Below, in pieces: positions 39,301-54,300 of a DNA stretch of 64,000 nucleotides. Origin of the DNA: Struthio camelus. Taxonomy: Eukaryota; Chordata; Aves; Struthioniformes; Struthionidae. The notes beneath the pieces were generated by a model that was not told the origin of the DNA, searched no databases, and saw nothing but the letters and a program-made list of their open reading frames with translations. Each line of letters begins with the position of its first letter. The first letter of the stretch is position 1. The stretch spans positions 114,956,238-115,020,237 of the forward strand of contig NC_090944.1 in NCBI RefSeq assembly GCF_040807025.1, read 5' to 3'. The position numbers were made by a program, and so were the translations under genes.

Positions 39301-42300
39301 TCTGTACGGCCAGGTCTTTGATGCGCAGACCAAGTCCCGTGTTGTAGTGTAATCTGTTTGCCCTGGTTACCAGGGACAGGTAGTGCTGTGTTGTCACACT
39401 TACTGGGGAGTTAACTCGACGGAAGACAAAGTCTTGCAGTCATTTAGTGACTAGTTTGTTTAAGGGTTGGTCTCTAGATATGCACACTAAGTCTCACCCT
39501 CCAGGCCTGGCTTAGTTCCATTAGTGCTCATTGGTATCCTGGTGCTGTTTTGATCAATTATTTTGCTTCTAGGATATATAACTTTTAAGTCTGTTCTGTA
39601 TTAAACTGGACAGTTGTGTAGACACAGAGTCGGTGTCGGAAATGGGCTATGTGAATGTGAACGTTGTCTTTACTTCTAGAAAAAGTTGCTGCCTTGGTGA
39701 TTTGTGGGTTGATTGGATACGACTGAGGATGTAGCCTTAGTCTGCTGTTACTTTCTTTTCGCAGCTCCTAATCCGCTTCTCCTTTCAAAAGGGTTTGTGG
39801 GCTGCAGCTGATTCATGCCATTCTGCTGTTCGCTGCTGGCTCCTTAAAGCACAGGCCTGTTATTACAGTAGTGGCTTTCAGACCCCATCTGCAGCTGTCC
39901 AGGTCTTGACTTCTTAAATTATAATAATTTTAGTCAAACAGCAGGAGACCTGTCCTGTTTTTTTTTTTTTTCTTCTCTCCTCAGAAATTAGCTGCTAAAC
40001 AGCTCTGAAGAGAATTGTTTTAAGAGGGTTACATGGTTACATGTGGAACTGGTAAACTTGAACCAGCTACTGGAGCACCTCTTTCTGTTATTACACATTA
40101 CTATTGTTTATCCTAGGCAGAGTGGAGATCAGCCAGCCAAAGTGCAGAGAGAAATGTTTTTGTACCCTCTTTCCTTGTTTGAAATACATTTTCAAACAAA
40201 ATATTTAGGGGTTATTCTTAATGTGTCATATTAAAGAATGTTGTAGTTAGTATTTCTGCAGTAAGGGAAATGTGGAGACTTACTAGCTGGTTAAAAATAC
40301 ATGTCACTGTAGACCTGGAATCAGCATCAAGCAGATGTGTTCTAAATGGGGCCTTGCAGAAATCAGTTCTTGTTCATTCCTCTTCAGTGATTGGTAGAGG
40401 AAATATTAAAACTTTTGCTGTAAGGGTTCTGCACAAGAGGGATCTGGAACACTGCAAGTCTCTGTTTGAGTCTGCCTTGGGGAAGGATCTATCCCCAAAC
40501 TCTTTTTCTGTGTATTTTTATTTGATAAATGACTTCTGTGAACTTTCTGAACGTTAACCCACAGAAGGCAGATATGCTGTCTAGTGCAGCGCTGTGTAAA
40601 TGGCGGCTGGAAAGGATGTGAAGACACTTGAAACTCTTCATTTCCCTGCCTGATGAAGGACTATATCAGAGTACTTTAGTGGATAATACCAGACATCAGA
40701 AGTAGCCTCACTGAAATACATTTGGGGAGTTAGATACAGTTTGAGCATAAGAGGCAGAATCAGGCCTCAAGCATTTGAAGAACTAGGCTAAATTAACCAC
40801 TACATTGGCTTGTCCAGCGCTTCTTTCTAGTGTTTGTGCATGTGTGTTGTCTTGATCAAGTGAAGCACAACAGTACTTTTACGTGACGCTGAAAAATTCC
40901 ATGTCCGAAAGGAGTTTTCAGGACGTTTGTTTGGCATGAAGTCTTACCGTCTGAGTATTATGATATTTTTTTGTTTTGTTTTTTAATACTGAACTGAATG
41001 TGAATGCTCTGGAAATTAATCCAGTAGTCCTGAATGATGAAATCATTTTGAAGAACTGCTGGAGAAGATTGTTTCCATGCTTTGATGTGAAAAGCATAAG
41101 CTTTAGAGAACTTCCGTTCCAAAAATGTTGTCACTCGATCTTAAATGAAGGGAAAAATACTGCGGATGTGATGAAAATAGGAAGAAAATATCATTAGTGT
41201 AGCATCAGGGATTCAGCTAGAACAACGCTACCTGTTATAATTCAAACTACTTGGAGAACACATGGAAAAGAATGCAAAATGCAGTCCTGCTGTGATAGCA
41301 GGGAAAGCTGCTGTCGCAGTGTTTCCACCCCAGGTATTACTCAGTCATCGCTACTCTCTATTCTTGTAGTGTTTCAGGCTTTTATCTCATTTGCACAATT
41401 CAGCCATATGTTGTCCCCTTAACCTCCCTACTAGTTCATATAACTCAGTATGGTTCTGCCTCAGGAAAGATTTTAATTAACGATGTTTAAAGAATAAAGG
41501 GAACAAAAGAATTTTTAAAACGCTGCTTTGAGACAGGCACGTGATTTTGTATCTTAGTTTTGTTTTATCAGGTAATCTCTCTTGCTTATTCAAGGAGCCT
41601 CCGTGTGAGTGTGAGTTGCATAAAACTTTAGGTTCTGTTCTCTTCTTGCGCACTGGGTGTTCGCGTGGAAGCTGGTGGGCGCTGTGGGTGTGCAGCGGGT
41701 GAGAGATGAGACCTTAGTCTGTATCGCTTAGTCTTTAGCTTCTGGATTCCTAACCAAAGGCTAATGGGAATTTTCCAACTAGAGGTCTCGGTGCATAGGA
41801 AATAGGGATCTCTAGGGACACATTTTGTAGTGTGGCAGCTGTAGGACAGTTGAGAGTGTTATTTCACATGACATGATTACTGTGTAATATACTATTTTAG
41901 TTCTCTCGGGCTGTATTGCTGTGTCCTCTTAGAACTTTAGCTTATTTCATACAGCCTGTACATAGGATTTTTTAGAAATAACATATTGAGATATTAAGGA
42001 CAAGGAATATGACCTTGTCAGGGCTGGAATGTCCTTGCAGTGTTGCACTCCCTCAAATTACATGTGAGGCTGGTGCAAGTTTTCAGGTTTATCTTCCTAA
42101 AAGGATAAACTCCTAGAACTGTCTATGTCTAGGACAATTAAAATGGCTGTTTGCAATGGAAGAATCTGTGGTGTATGAAGCCAGAGATTAGGGTTCTCAG
42201 CTTTTATTTTGTTCTGCAAAACCGTTAAATAAACAGGCTAGCTGAGCCAGGAGACACTGCGGTGGGGGCCCCATTCAGTTGGCTGCTTGAGGTGCCTTCG

Positions 42301-45300
42301 GTTGTCCTGCGTGGCCTCCAGCTACTGCTGAAGCAACAAATAGGTCTCCCAGAAGTCCTGTATCATATCTGCTGGTCCCACATAGATGCTTTAGATGGCC
42401 TAGGGTGTCTCAAATGGCACTAGATGTCTATGGTTAAGAAGCTGAGTGAAACCTTATGTTTCTTCTGCTCCTGTCACTCAGCCCCTCAGATGGGATATTG
42501 GGTTTTGGGTTTTTTTTTTTTTTCCTTTTTTTGTTTGGGGGTAGGGTGAGCACAGACAGGGTCTGCGATGCTGTGCGAGTCATAGCAAGGGGAATTAAGA
42601 GCTTTCTGGAGGCTGCGGAAGTTGCTTCAGGTTTCACTTCCAATCAGTTATAAATTTATGGGATTTGTTGTGATTTCTTTCCCCTGCTGCCATTTTCCAC
42701 CAGATTAAATCTGGTCTGAAAATACAACCTGATGTCCCTTTTACAGGAAGAAGAGCTATAGATTTGTTATAACACATTGCTTTATATGTATTTCTGGGTT
42801 GAGATACAGAAATAAAGAATTGTGCAGTGGTTCATTGCAGAAATAAGAATATTTCTATATTTGCATAAAGAAACAAAATGAAACCTGATGCAGTCTGGCA
42901 AAGGCCTGTGCCAGGCTCTGTGTGCCACCACGGAGTGTTATTCTGTGGTTCTGTGTTCATCTTTGAAAGTTTCTGTTGCTTTGGAGGGAGTCTGTAGAGT
43001 GCAAAAAATCAGTGACTTGTGCTATCGCTCCAAGTTTTGATATACACCGAGCTGGGAATATAATATGCCTTCTTAACTAAAATATGTTTGTTTTTATTTG
43101 TCATACAGTGTTTTTGTTGACTAGCGGTAATCTTGTTCTACAACATTTAAAGAAAAAAAAATCTGATAATTCTATTCAATAGGTCTGTTTCTGACCTTAC
43201 GTATACTGACTCTTGTCGTTATTGTGAATCCATTGGCTTCAGACGCGTTACTCCTGCTTACACCAGGGTCACATCATAACGAGGGACCAAGGTGTTAAAT
43301 GGAAATGAACCCAATAAAGCCATCAAGCTTAGACCTGTTCTGTCCTCACGTTTGATCTGAACAATAAGAACTGGTTATTTATAAATCATGTTGTCTGTTT
43401 GCTTCTTCACCATTTAATTCCTGTTTTCCGCTGAATAAATGAAGATGTTCTGACCTTAACTTGTCCCTCGTGAATTTGTTTGAAAACACAGCAGGATAGC
43501 TGTACCCCTTAAATGTGACTCAAGCTTTTGTTCAGATTTAGTGAGCGTCATCTTATTTTTTCAAAGGAAACACATTTCACTTGACCTCTAGGATCTGGCA
43601 GGACCTGCTGCATCCTCTTTTTCATCCCTTTATCTTCATGGCTTAATTTTTTAAAAACATTTTTCTCTGTTTTCAGAAGGAAGACTGGCCAATGCACAAG
43701 CTGGAGTGTTCCGCCATGTGCGCTTTTGGGCAGAACTGGAATCCCTCAGAGACCGTGAGGCTTACGGCAAGGATCCTTGCCAAACAGGTGAGCAGAAGAC
43801 TGGACTTGGGAGGTATGTTCCTGCTCTGGGTGCCAGGGAAGGCAGGAAAATGAGAACTGACCTACAGCAACAGTCCCTGCAAAGCATGCACATAGCAGCT
43901 TCCTGTGTACAGATGGGATTAGTATAGAGCATGGGCAGCTGAATGAACTGACAGTCCAACCACTGCAGCAGTGTTAGGGCTGTGATAGTCCAGCCGGAGA
44001 CTTTTGGGGGAAGACAGTATAGGGCTGGTGTGCTTTTAAGCTATGTATCTATCACCTGTGACCAAGGTACTGTTGAACAGAGTCCAGTAATGGAATAATT
44101 TTGCTGCTACTGTCACGATGTGCGTGTGGTTTCATCTTCTCTTCTGGCAGATTGCTGCCCTCTGTTATATATGTGGACTAACAGTAAGGCCAAGTCTGTA
44201 GAGGAGGAAGAAGAATTAGACTTGGTATAGATCGTTAAATTCTGAGGAATGCTCCTTGTGTTATCTGTCAGCAGGCACTGATATCTTTATGAAGCAGTTG
44301 CGCTGTTGTACTGTTTCTTTCATCTGTAGCTGCATAGCATTGTGTACTGTATAGTTCCCAATGCATATGTGAAACTGGAACACTTCTGAGGTATTTGGGC
44401 ATAAATGTTTATGATTATTGGTGTTACCTGGTGAAAAACAGAGCTTGAGAGAGAAATCTCAGATGATTGGTCTTAGGAAGAAGAGAACATTATGAAAAAA
44501 GAAATATTGCAGAGTCAGCCACTGTTTCAGTGTTTCTTACTGTATGGAAACAGGAGGACAATGGAAGTGCTTTCAGAGAGGGGCAGGATCCGTAAGTTTC
44601 AAGGTTATTACACTGTGTATCTTTGTAGAGCTCTAAATTCTCTCTGCGAAAACAAATCCTCTTTGAAGCGTATTTGTGTGATCGAGATCTGCTTACGTGA
44701 CAGGCACAGCCTGGATACTGTATGTAGTTAGGGTTTTGATGCCCTGCTGGGAAGGTGGCTGCATATTCCTTGTGTGTCTAGATGTGTGTGTGCATGCATG
44801 TATGCGTGCCCCAATTAAAGCAGGGTTTTAATAGTGATCCACAAACAAAATCGGGTGTTTAATGACAAAAAGTCATTGGAATAAATTTGTGCTTTTATCA
44901 CTTACAGGGAGGGGGGAGAACCCTACATGTCATATAAAAGCTAAATATGCAAACCCTAGTCCCTGAACCTCAGCTGCTGGGCCACCTGCAAAGCCATATT
45001 TAATGGCCAAGATTACAAAGAAGTGGCCTTAGGCCAACAATGGAGCATTGCTTTTGAACTCTGTCAACAGTCAGTTTATTCACTCTCCTCAAAGTGAAGC
45101 CTGTCTCCTGCCTGCTTGCTATTGTTAGCAGCTTTCTGGGTGTCTAGAACAAAGCAAATGACATATTTAAAATACTGTTCAGTTTATGTATACAAATTTG
45201 ATAGGAGTTAATCTCTGACTGCCTAATTTGGGGCAGAGAGAATATTTCTATGGCTTTAGAAAGGTTAGTCGATTTAACTCATTGCTATTCATTGACTTCC

Positions 45301-48300
45301 ATGCAGTGTGGATTTGGGTTTGTTTGTTTTACAGGTAAGCAGTAGCCAAAACTGCCTACTTAAAAATATTTAAACACTTTCTTGTTGTTGCTTCTTTTTC
45401 CCCTTATTGCTAGAAAGCTTATCCTGAAAGGACAGAATCAGAGAAGTTGCTTGCTGTAGAAGAATTTGAATCACGTAAGTAAAAAAGGCTTGCAGGTGAA
45501 CACAGGCAGTTTTCTGTATTCAGGATTTGCTTTACCCCTTAGCCCCTCTCCAACAAAACTTTTCTGAGTATCCCACTCCTGTTGGAGGAAGGGGGTGTAA
45601 ACAAAGAGAATTGTGGTTCCTAGTTTTTTTGAAAGTGCAGTGCTTTTTGTGTTTGTTTTGCTCTGTTTTTTTTTTTTTTTTGCTTGGTAGCTTGTTGGGG
45701 TTGTGAAACAAGGGTGAAAACCTAGGCAGAATTACTTAAGCCGCATACATCCATCTCATGGCTTTTCTGGTACTCTAGTGTCTTTTGAGAACTGTAATGC
45801 TGTAAAATTAAAATAGCTGGTATTTGTTACCAGGTGGCATAAAATCAGAGACAAGACAGTTGCTTGATGGTAACAGTGACTAAGGGGCTAATTGCAGAAC
45901 CCTCTGGACTGTGCTTCAGTATCTGTCACTGCCAGTCAAATCTGACATGTTATATGTGATTGTGTTGAAATTCCACGTCCTAAATGCTCCAAAATAGTCC
46001 CAAGGAAAGAGATGAGGCAATGGCTTGCTTTTAACTGGAAGGCTACTCTTTACATCCAGTGAGGCAGAGTTAGAGATTGAGAAACTAGGGGACTAGTAAC
46101 TATCCTGGCATAGTTCTCGCTGATCTTTCATTTCTCTTTCTTGGTTCTGGAGGTAATATTAAGGAAACAATAGGTTTGTATGTTCATGTTTCTTGCTTTG
46201 ATGGCTTCCAAAAACCTTCATAAAATGCTGAGTGAATACAGTCATTTATGGAATTTGAGGTAGCAGAGCAACAAAACACAGCATGATTTCATAGTCTTAC
46301 TTGCTTCCTGGACAAAAGCTTCTATCACAGCTGTTGAGACTACAGGGAAGTAAGGGGCAAAGTGAAACATTGGCCTTTTCCCCAAGATAAGTGTAATTTC
46401 TATAAGTAGGTTAGTAGGTGTGAGCTTGAGGAAGAAATGTAGGTACTGAAGTAATTTCTACATATTGTGCATTGCAGCTTATCTTCAGTGTAAAAAATTT
46501 ATAAATTTGGGAGCTAAAAGGCTGAAATGTTTTTCTGTTATGGCCGCCTTGTTCCCTAGGAACCCATCTTTTGTGTGTGATTTTATTAGTAAGAACCCTG
46601 CATTCTTTCTGCCTTGTTGACTCTCCTCATCTTTTACCACACCTTTGGCATGTTCAGAAGTTGCCTCATTCTTTGCAACTTCTTGGGAGGGTGGGTTCGT
46701 GAGGAAAAGACACCTGGCTATCATTTGGAAGCTCAAAACTTCTTATTTTTGGCTTGCCCTAATTCTCATCAAATTGTCCCACTTTAATTCACCCGGTATT
46801 CTGGGATTCTCCCCTCATTCATGTCTGCTCTTATAAATCCTTTCCCCCCTCTTCTGCTGTTGTGCAGCCTTTTCTCTTACTGCCTGTTTTTCTTTCCACT
46901 GTTATATTGAGTTGGGCAAGAGAAAATGATGAGTTGCTGGCTCTTTTAGACCACCAGAGCACTGGTGAGGCTGCTGCTGTGCAAAAGAGGATTAGGAAAA
47001 ACTTTCAACACTGCTTCTGAGGCAAAAAAAGGCCGAAGATAGAGAAAGGGCCAGGAGTACATAGTCCATCTTCTAGTTCTCTCTGCGTGGCCCAGGCATC
47101 TGAACGTTCTGTGGGTTCTGCATGGCTTTGGCTAGAGCTTGTCATGGGCCAGAGCAGGGTAACATTTTTGTGTCCTGAAGCAGGTGCCTGCAGTAGGTCA
47201 TGTGGATTGCACTCCCAGTCACCCTCATATTGTCCTCCTACTGTCAAGGAAAACTCTGGTGACTAGCCCTAGTGTTAATCTCAATCTTTTTTAGGTCCCC
47301 GTCATGGATGGCCACAACTAGTTAAGGCTGCTACTGTTAGGAAGCACCGTGTGTTGTAAAAACAGGGATAAGCTGGCCTCCTTAAAAGGAGTCTGGGCTG
47401 GTTTGCACTGATGAGGAGTGGGTCCCTATGAGGAAGTTTCGCTATGTAAAGTGTGTTTCAAGAACTGTGATATTGAATGTGACCCCATACCACAATAGGT
47501 GGGACCAGGTAGCTCGTAAGATCGTGTTGGACAGCTGAGGATAGCTACCTGCAGTTGATATGGTGCTAGAGGTAGCCAGGGCTAGTTGGTCAGTTTTTTA
47601 GGGGTAAACAAATGCATTTTAAACTCTGTAGCCCTTCTGCCATGAGAGGAAAATTTATGTCCAATTTTCTGTTAATGTAAAGAGGTTAGAAAAGGCTTTT
47701 TTAATCCTGCATGTTCTTGTAGTGCATGTGTGGCCTTGGCAGAAGAAGCATTGCTTTGAGTGAAGAACAGAGACTTCTTGCAGCACTTCCAAGTAGCTGT
47801 TCCTTGAGGGGTTTCTGCTTAAGTACTGGCCTGTTCTAACCTAGATTTAGCCGCGGTTCATGGGGGAGTATTCCTGTTATTGAAATGGAATGTCTTCTTT
47901 GTCCACAGACCTTGACAAACTAGACAATGAAAAGAGAGAACTGATTCAGAACGACATTGCTGCTCTTCATCACTTTTATTCAAAGCACATGGAGTTCCCT
48001 GACAATGCTGCCCTTGTAGTTCTCTTTGCACAAGTAAGTTGGCTAGCACACAGTCTGCTTAGGTGGAGGGTGCTGTAGGAGTTTAGCCTTTGTGAAAGGA
48101 GCAAAATATTAACAGGAGTGGAAACGGTAGCTCTTTGCTTATTGTAGGGAGTGCTGAGTGTACTTGATGTAGAGGATGTGCTTCCTTGGCCAGAAGCGGC
48201 TGAGCATGCTCTGTGTCAGTAATGAGGGGAGATACTTGTCTGCAGACTTTTTATGAGATACTTCTCAGACACTGAAGAAGAGGAAACAGCCCTGTCAAAG

Positions 48301-51300
48301 TTAGGCTTCTTGTGGGCCAAGCATAGTGCAGTGGTTGTGGGACTGGCTTCATACACAAAAGGCTGCTGGTATGAGACCCTATGAAAGCAGAACTCCTTGT
48401 TCAGACTTTAAGCTTATGGAAATCCTTGATGGTCAGATGGTAATTGTGTTCAACCTTCCTTACAAAGAGAAAACTTCAGAGAATTGGGAAGAGCAGTCTG
48501 AATCTTTATCTAATCTGTGACTTTTGAATGCAATCAGGTAGTCTAGAGAGGTGAAAGAAAGGCAGGATTTCTTGTTAGATAGCTTCTGAAATTTGTCACC
48601 TCTTTCTCTCACCTGATTTTCATACACATCTAAATTGAGTATATTGTAATGGATGGAATGCTAAAAGTGATGTTTCCTTCTTTTTCTCCTTTATTCCAAA
48701 ATAAGTTCATTTTAAACTTGTGCTTCTGAATAAAAAGTTAAATTGATTTTTCTTTTTCTTTTTTTTTTGAGAAGTGGATAAATGCTAACTGCAGTGACAT
48801 AAGCTGAAATGGCACCACCTTTTTCGTAATAGCCTGTCATCTACCAATAAGAAGGCATAGTCACTGTTAGCTTAATACAGATGTAAACTGTTATTCTGTA
48901 AGTGAATGATTCTTTCGCATGTTCCATTGCCCATCATCCATTCAGTTGTTCATAATTATACCTTTTCCTTCAATAAAAAGTTCTTGTTTTGAAGACTTTA
49001 TAATTTATATTTGTCAAAGAGATACTTTAAAGAAGTCAGGGTGTGCAGGTTCCTGTGGTGTTTCTGAATATTTTTCTGAATATTTTTCTGAATATTTTTC
49101 TGAATATTTTTCTGAATATTTTTCTGAATATTTTTCTGAATATTTTTCTGAATATTTTTCTGAATATTTTTCTGAATATTTTTCTGAATATTTTTCTGAA
49201 TATTTTTCTGAATATTTTTCTGAATATTTTTCTGAATATTTTTCTGAATATTTTTCTGAATATTTTTCTGAATATTTTTGTTAGAATGTAGCCAGAATTC
49301 CCAAAGATTAAGTTGTCTTGTCTAAAATGACTTTCCCTTTATGTCCTGTCCTGGAGCGGTTCCACCAGATCACAATACTTTTACTGCCTTCTGTGAGCTG
49401 CTGACTCCCAGATCTGATATTCTATTCAGTTTTTTCTCTGGGTTTCTAATGTCGCTTTTAGACCTCAGCTTAAAGTCGTCATGACCGTAAGGGAGCTATT
49501 TACTACTGTGGGCATTGCAGTTGTTTGACCTAAAATCTTGAAAGGTCATCTGGATGATCCTCAAAAGTTTTTTTTACAGGACACAACCTTTTGAAGTTTC
49601 GACTCCAGCATGAAGCCTTTCTGGAAGAAAGGAAGACGTATCTATACATGATTTATACAAACACGTTCCCTAATAATTAACTAACTTGAGCAAAAAACGA
49701 TAGTGTGGATACGCTGTTGTTGTTCTGTTTTGCTCGAACGCTTACTCTGACCTCCTGGTGCCTGCTTTGCTTCTTCATTTGGCGTTCTTTCTCCTGGTGG
49801 CTCAGGGAAATGGTTTGGGACTTGAGCATCTCTGATTCCTTGCTTACTGCTCTGTAAGGTCTGGGTGTGGTGTTGCATCCTACTCAACATAGCTAAGATA
49901 TAACTGGTCCCTTTGAATGGATCAAAGATTTTTGTCCAAACCATCCTTGTCTTTCTCTGCTCTCTTGCCTGGCTGTTTGCATCCTTATGCTCTCTTTTGT
50001 CTCTATGGAACATACCTCTTCAGACAGGCACTCTTCCACCTCCGTCTCACCTTGTCATACTGTTCAAACAGTTTGTCTTGTCTGAGGAACCAGAGTCTCA
50101 TCCCTTCCTTGAAGAGCTTATATAATTTTGTGCTTCCCTCTGCACCTTTGCTCTGTTCCACCATTGAAAACAACCTTAAGCTCTAGTTCTCTCTTATGTC
50201 TCTCTACTTCTTCCATGCTGCCTTTGTTAGTCATGCATTCCTCTGGTGAAACCGGAGGTGTCTCATCCCTTCTAATTCTTCCTCGTGTCGTTTCTGGTAT
50301 GATGCATTCAAGAAGTGGGTTGTCTCTGACTTGGCAGAGGGGAGTTGATGATAACTCGCTACATATTTTTAAATATTTTCCTGTGATTCAGAAGCATCAA
50401 GCTGTTCTCCGTGTCTCAGCCTTTGTAGCCTTATGTTCTTACTTGCTTTTGATGTAATCATTCCCTTCTATTGTTTTTGTGTTCAGCAATTACATTTTGG
50501 TTTTGGTTCAGGTGTGCTAGTGCAGTAGCATGTTCATCTGGAGAGTCAAGGAGCCTTTGGATGCTATCTTGCTTAAAATAGCAAAATAAAGATCAAGTAA
50601 TGATATTGAAGTTGCTGGTGAGTGAGTCGCAGAAACAGGACACTTTTCATAACTATGAACTCATCCTGAACAGTTCACATGAGAGGGGTGGGTTTGGGCA
50701 GTATCTAGGCATTTCAGAACTGCATTCCAGCTTGTGGGGCATAAAATTGTTCGTAGTGTTTGTCATCAACTCTTACCCTTCCAGAACAAGTACTTGCACT
50801 GTATTTTATTGACCGTCCTGTGTTCATTATAGCTTCAACTTGCTCGTGTGACAGTAGATGCTTTAATGCTTTCTGGTACTTTTGTGACTATTCTGATGAT
50901 TGTAGGGAGATGTTGGTGAAGATGGAGAGAGTCGTCTTTGTGTTGGCATGAATGTGAGTTGCAGTAGAAGTGGAATAAGGAATGGAATAAAGTATTGAGG
51001 TGCATTTTGGTCACTACAGATCAAACCAAATGAAAAAAGGCTGAAACTCATGTAAGATTCCTTTGGGTTTAGTTGAAGATAAAACAGGAAAAGATTTTAA
51101 AACCTGCTTGACTCTGTTCTTTAACAGAGTGTATAAACAAGTTCTTTTTATCCTGAACTAGTGTTTAAATTAGGATTGCACTTTCTCACACACTGTCCTT
51201 TTTCTTTTGATATCTTTTATTCTATGTCGATGTGAGGTTCAAGTCTTTCTCGCTCCCAGTGTTGTTCTTGCATGTGCTGTGGTTGTAGTTGATATGTGCA

Positions 51301-54300
51301 GTTCTTGACCAGGTGACAGCTTCCTTGTGCTTGCTCTCCATAACGTAAACTCTGCACTGCCCTAGCCTGACTGAGTTTGCTGTTCATCCCTGCGTTGTTC
51401 CTTGCACATGTAATTCTGTTTAGGTCCTTTACTCATCCTGGCCTCTTTGGCCTCTTGAGTATCAGGCCTTATTTCATGTTTGCGGTGGTCTCGCTTGTCT
51501 GACACGCTTTCTAGCACTCTTTTCAAGCCCTATTTCTCTTGACTGGCCCTCCAAGGAATGCTCTCGTAGTTGCTGTGTCCTGAGCAAGTGCATATATTGA
51601 ACTGTCAGTCCATTACAGTCCTGCATGTTTCTTTGGTTAGGGACTTTGTCCTCCCTTCTCTTTCTGAGATGTCATGTAATTCTGTACTGGTGAGGTATTA
51701 ACATAACTATAAGCAAATTACCGCAGTTGACTTTGAAGTGTGAGAATGTGACACGTGAGTGTGGAGTAGAAGGCTGACCAGAAGCTGAGCTGGTGTCTCT
51801 CCCCTTTTCCCTAGGTTAATTGTAATGGCTTCACAATTGAAGATGAAGAACTCTCTCATTTGGGATCAGCCATATTTCCTGAGTAGGCTGAGTACCGTAA
51901 CTTAAAAAATAACTTATTTATAAGCAAATAAAAACTATGCATGTATGGATGTAGATCTATATTGAAAGAAATTAGACAAATTAATATTAAATGTTTCATT
52001 AAGTGTTAATTATCTGTCTGTATTGTCCCCTAATAAAATTCTCCAGAATACATCTCATGATTTGCACCAGCTTTGCTGAAAAATCCAGTGATTTTGGTAG
52101 AATTGCACTTGGAATTTGCTTTGAAGTCCTAAAGCTTAGATTATAAACTATATGCAGGTTGGTAGGAAACAATGACCTACTCTGCCGGCAGGTTCTGGGC
52201 AGGGACATCGTGTAATGATCAAAGCAAAACGAAAGGGTTTGCAGGTGATCTCGTCTATTCCTAACTTTCTGTTTTGGTTGGGTATAATCTTTCACCTGGT
52301 GTTCTCCGAACAACATCCCTTCTACCTTTGTTCCTTTGCAAACGGTAAATCCCTTTCATAAATTCTTTCAGCCTCCTCAGATGTTTTTAAAACTGTGATG
52401 TTTTATGTTGCTATGACAGTCAAAAAAATATGTCCAAATGCCTCAGCTTTAAAAATAAACTGCAGATGTTAAGTGTTAACTGCAGTTTGTGGACTGGGGA
52501 GCACAGCTCTCTCTAAGGCTGAGGATGAGGAAGGTTTCTTCCAGTTAATTCTGTCCTTCCTATTTTAACATTGTAGCAAAGGAGGATAGTTTCTACCCCT
52601 ATTCTTTAAAAGCCCCATATTGAAAGCAATATCACTCTCTGCTTAAATTGACTTCCTTAGGATGCATGGATTGCTAGTAGGTTATCCTTGTTGCAGTAAT
52701 CTGAAACTTAAAGTAGGGTCTGATTTTTTTTTTTTTTTTTTTTTTTGATAAGTGCTGCCTATAGACCATAGTAGCTAGTCCTGGCTTCAAAGACTCTCCT
52801 CCTTTAGGCAGGTCTATGTTTCTTATCCCTCACCTACAGATTGGAAATGAAGGCCTTGAAATGCCCGGGATCAGAGATGCGGATCCTATTAAGCCAGGAT
52901 CTCCTGGAATCATGTCCAGCACCTTCCTTTGTAAATGCTCAGCATCTGAGAGCCAGGTCTTTCCTACTTAACAGCAGGAAAGCTCACACGCTTGTGAACT
53001 AGGACGACTGAAGAAGCAATTATTATTTTGGTAGATTGGAGGAAAAAGAATGAAAATTATACATTGTATTTAAAGTAATCTGCAAATTGCATTTTCTTTG
53101 AGCTTGGTAGCAGGGGAGACTACTTTTCTCTAGCAGGCAAGGTTTTTGCATAATTCCTGTGCTTATATAACAAATGGACAGAAATATCCTCCCTCCTGCT
53201 TTAAACTTGGAGGCTGTTTTTTTTTTTTTTCCATACAGAAGCTGGCTAAAATTTTAACATTCATACTGTAAGAATGGGAAAATAATAACTTGCCTAGACT
53301 TTTAACAATACAATATTAAATTTATAATGGTTCATTAGCACAGCCATAAGTTAGAATAAGTAACCGTACAACCGATTTTCCCAAGGTTACTTTCATGTTA
53401 AGCCTCAGAATAAAACAGCTTGTAGAGAGAGAAACTGACTCAATTTTTAGACTTGTTTGTTTTGTGAAGTGGTGCTTAACTTTTTGTCTATTGGTTTTGA
53501 TGACAGGGAGAAAAAAGGTTTACTTTTCTGCTTTTACAGTGTTGCACTGATGAACCATAGCTGTTGCCCAAATGTGATTGTAACTTACAAAGGGACCTTG
53601 GCTGAAGTCAGAGCTATTAAAGAGATTGAGCCTGGAGAAGAGGTAAATGCATTGTGTTTGAATGCAAAACTGTATACACTCACATCCTGGAAGTGGGATC
53701 CATCCTGCTTTTCAGGCTTCATTCCAAGGAGATGACAATTTAATGATGGAGGGGAAGGATCTCTTGTTTCTCAGTGAAGCCTAAGATCTTGCTTTGGGAA
53801 AAGCTGGGTTGATTCTGGGGAATGAAGTGATTCTAGGAGGCGGTCCCCTATGGTGTGTTAAAACAAGAGAAGGGCAGCAGTCACTGTGTCTCAGTTTACC
53901 CATCTGTAAAATGAGGCTTGGTTTACTGATGTTTGGCTGGTGCTTGGAAATTCCAAGATCAAAGGAAATTATTACTGCTATAATAATTCCCACTATAATA
54001 GTAGGGTAATGAAATTGGAGCCAGAATAAACAAGGTAAATGGGTGCAGATAAATCCTCTAACTTTTGTTTGGACAGAACATCCACAAAACATGAAGCTCA
54101 GTCATATCACCTCAGCAGAGTTTGACTGTGAAGTGACAGAAGAACAAGAGTGTGTATTTAGGTGGAACAAAACTGAACAGTGATGGATAAAATTCAGTGA
54201 AATAGAATAAGGCTCTGGTGTTAGCCTGAACCTTTCTCAATCATGTGGTGAATTTGGCAAGGAGTTTTGAGCAACAGGGAGCTGCTTTTTTTTCTTTAAA

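Larger units (their letters stand above)
48034..51814 (+). other. SMYD2 intron 5
   Basis: 3.8-kb GT-AG intron holding the 12-bp minisatellite (49061-49279) and a possible tRNA-derived SINE relic (48316-48420). The rest is unremarkable. Confidence 0.9.

Noticed and set aside
44780..44810. TG/CA microsatellite
   Set aside because: Too short and interrupted to count as a repeat locus.
49043..49291. Long repetitive open frames (SEYF and LNIF repeats)
   Set aside because: They are produced by the 12-bp tandem array; one array frame has stops and the two open ones carry no protein information.
53457..53735. Stand-alone 92-codon gene with NHSCC motif
   Set aside because: This is SMYD2 exon 7 with intron read-through on both sides.
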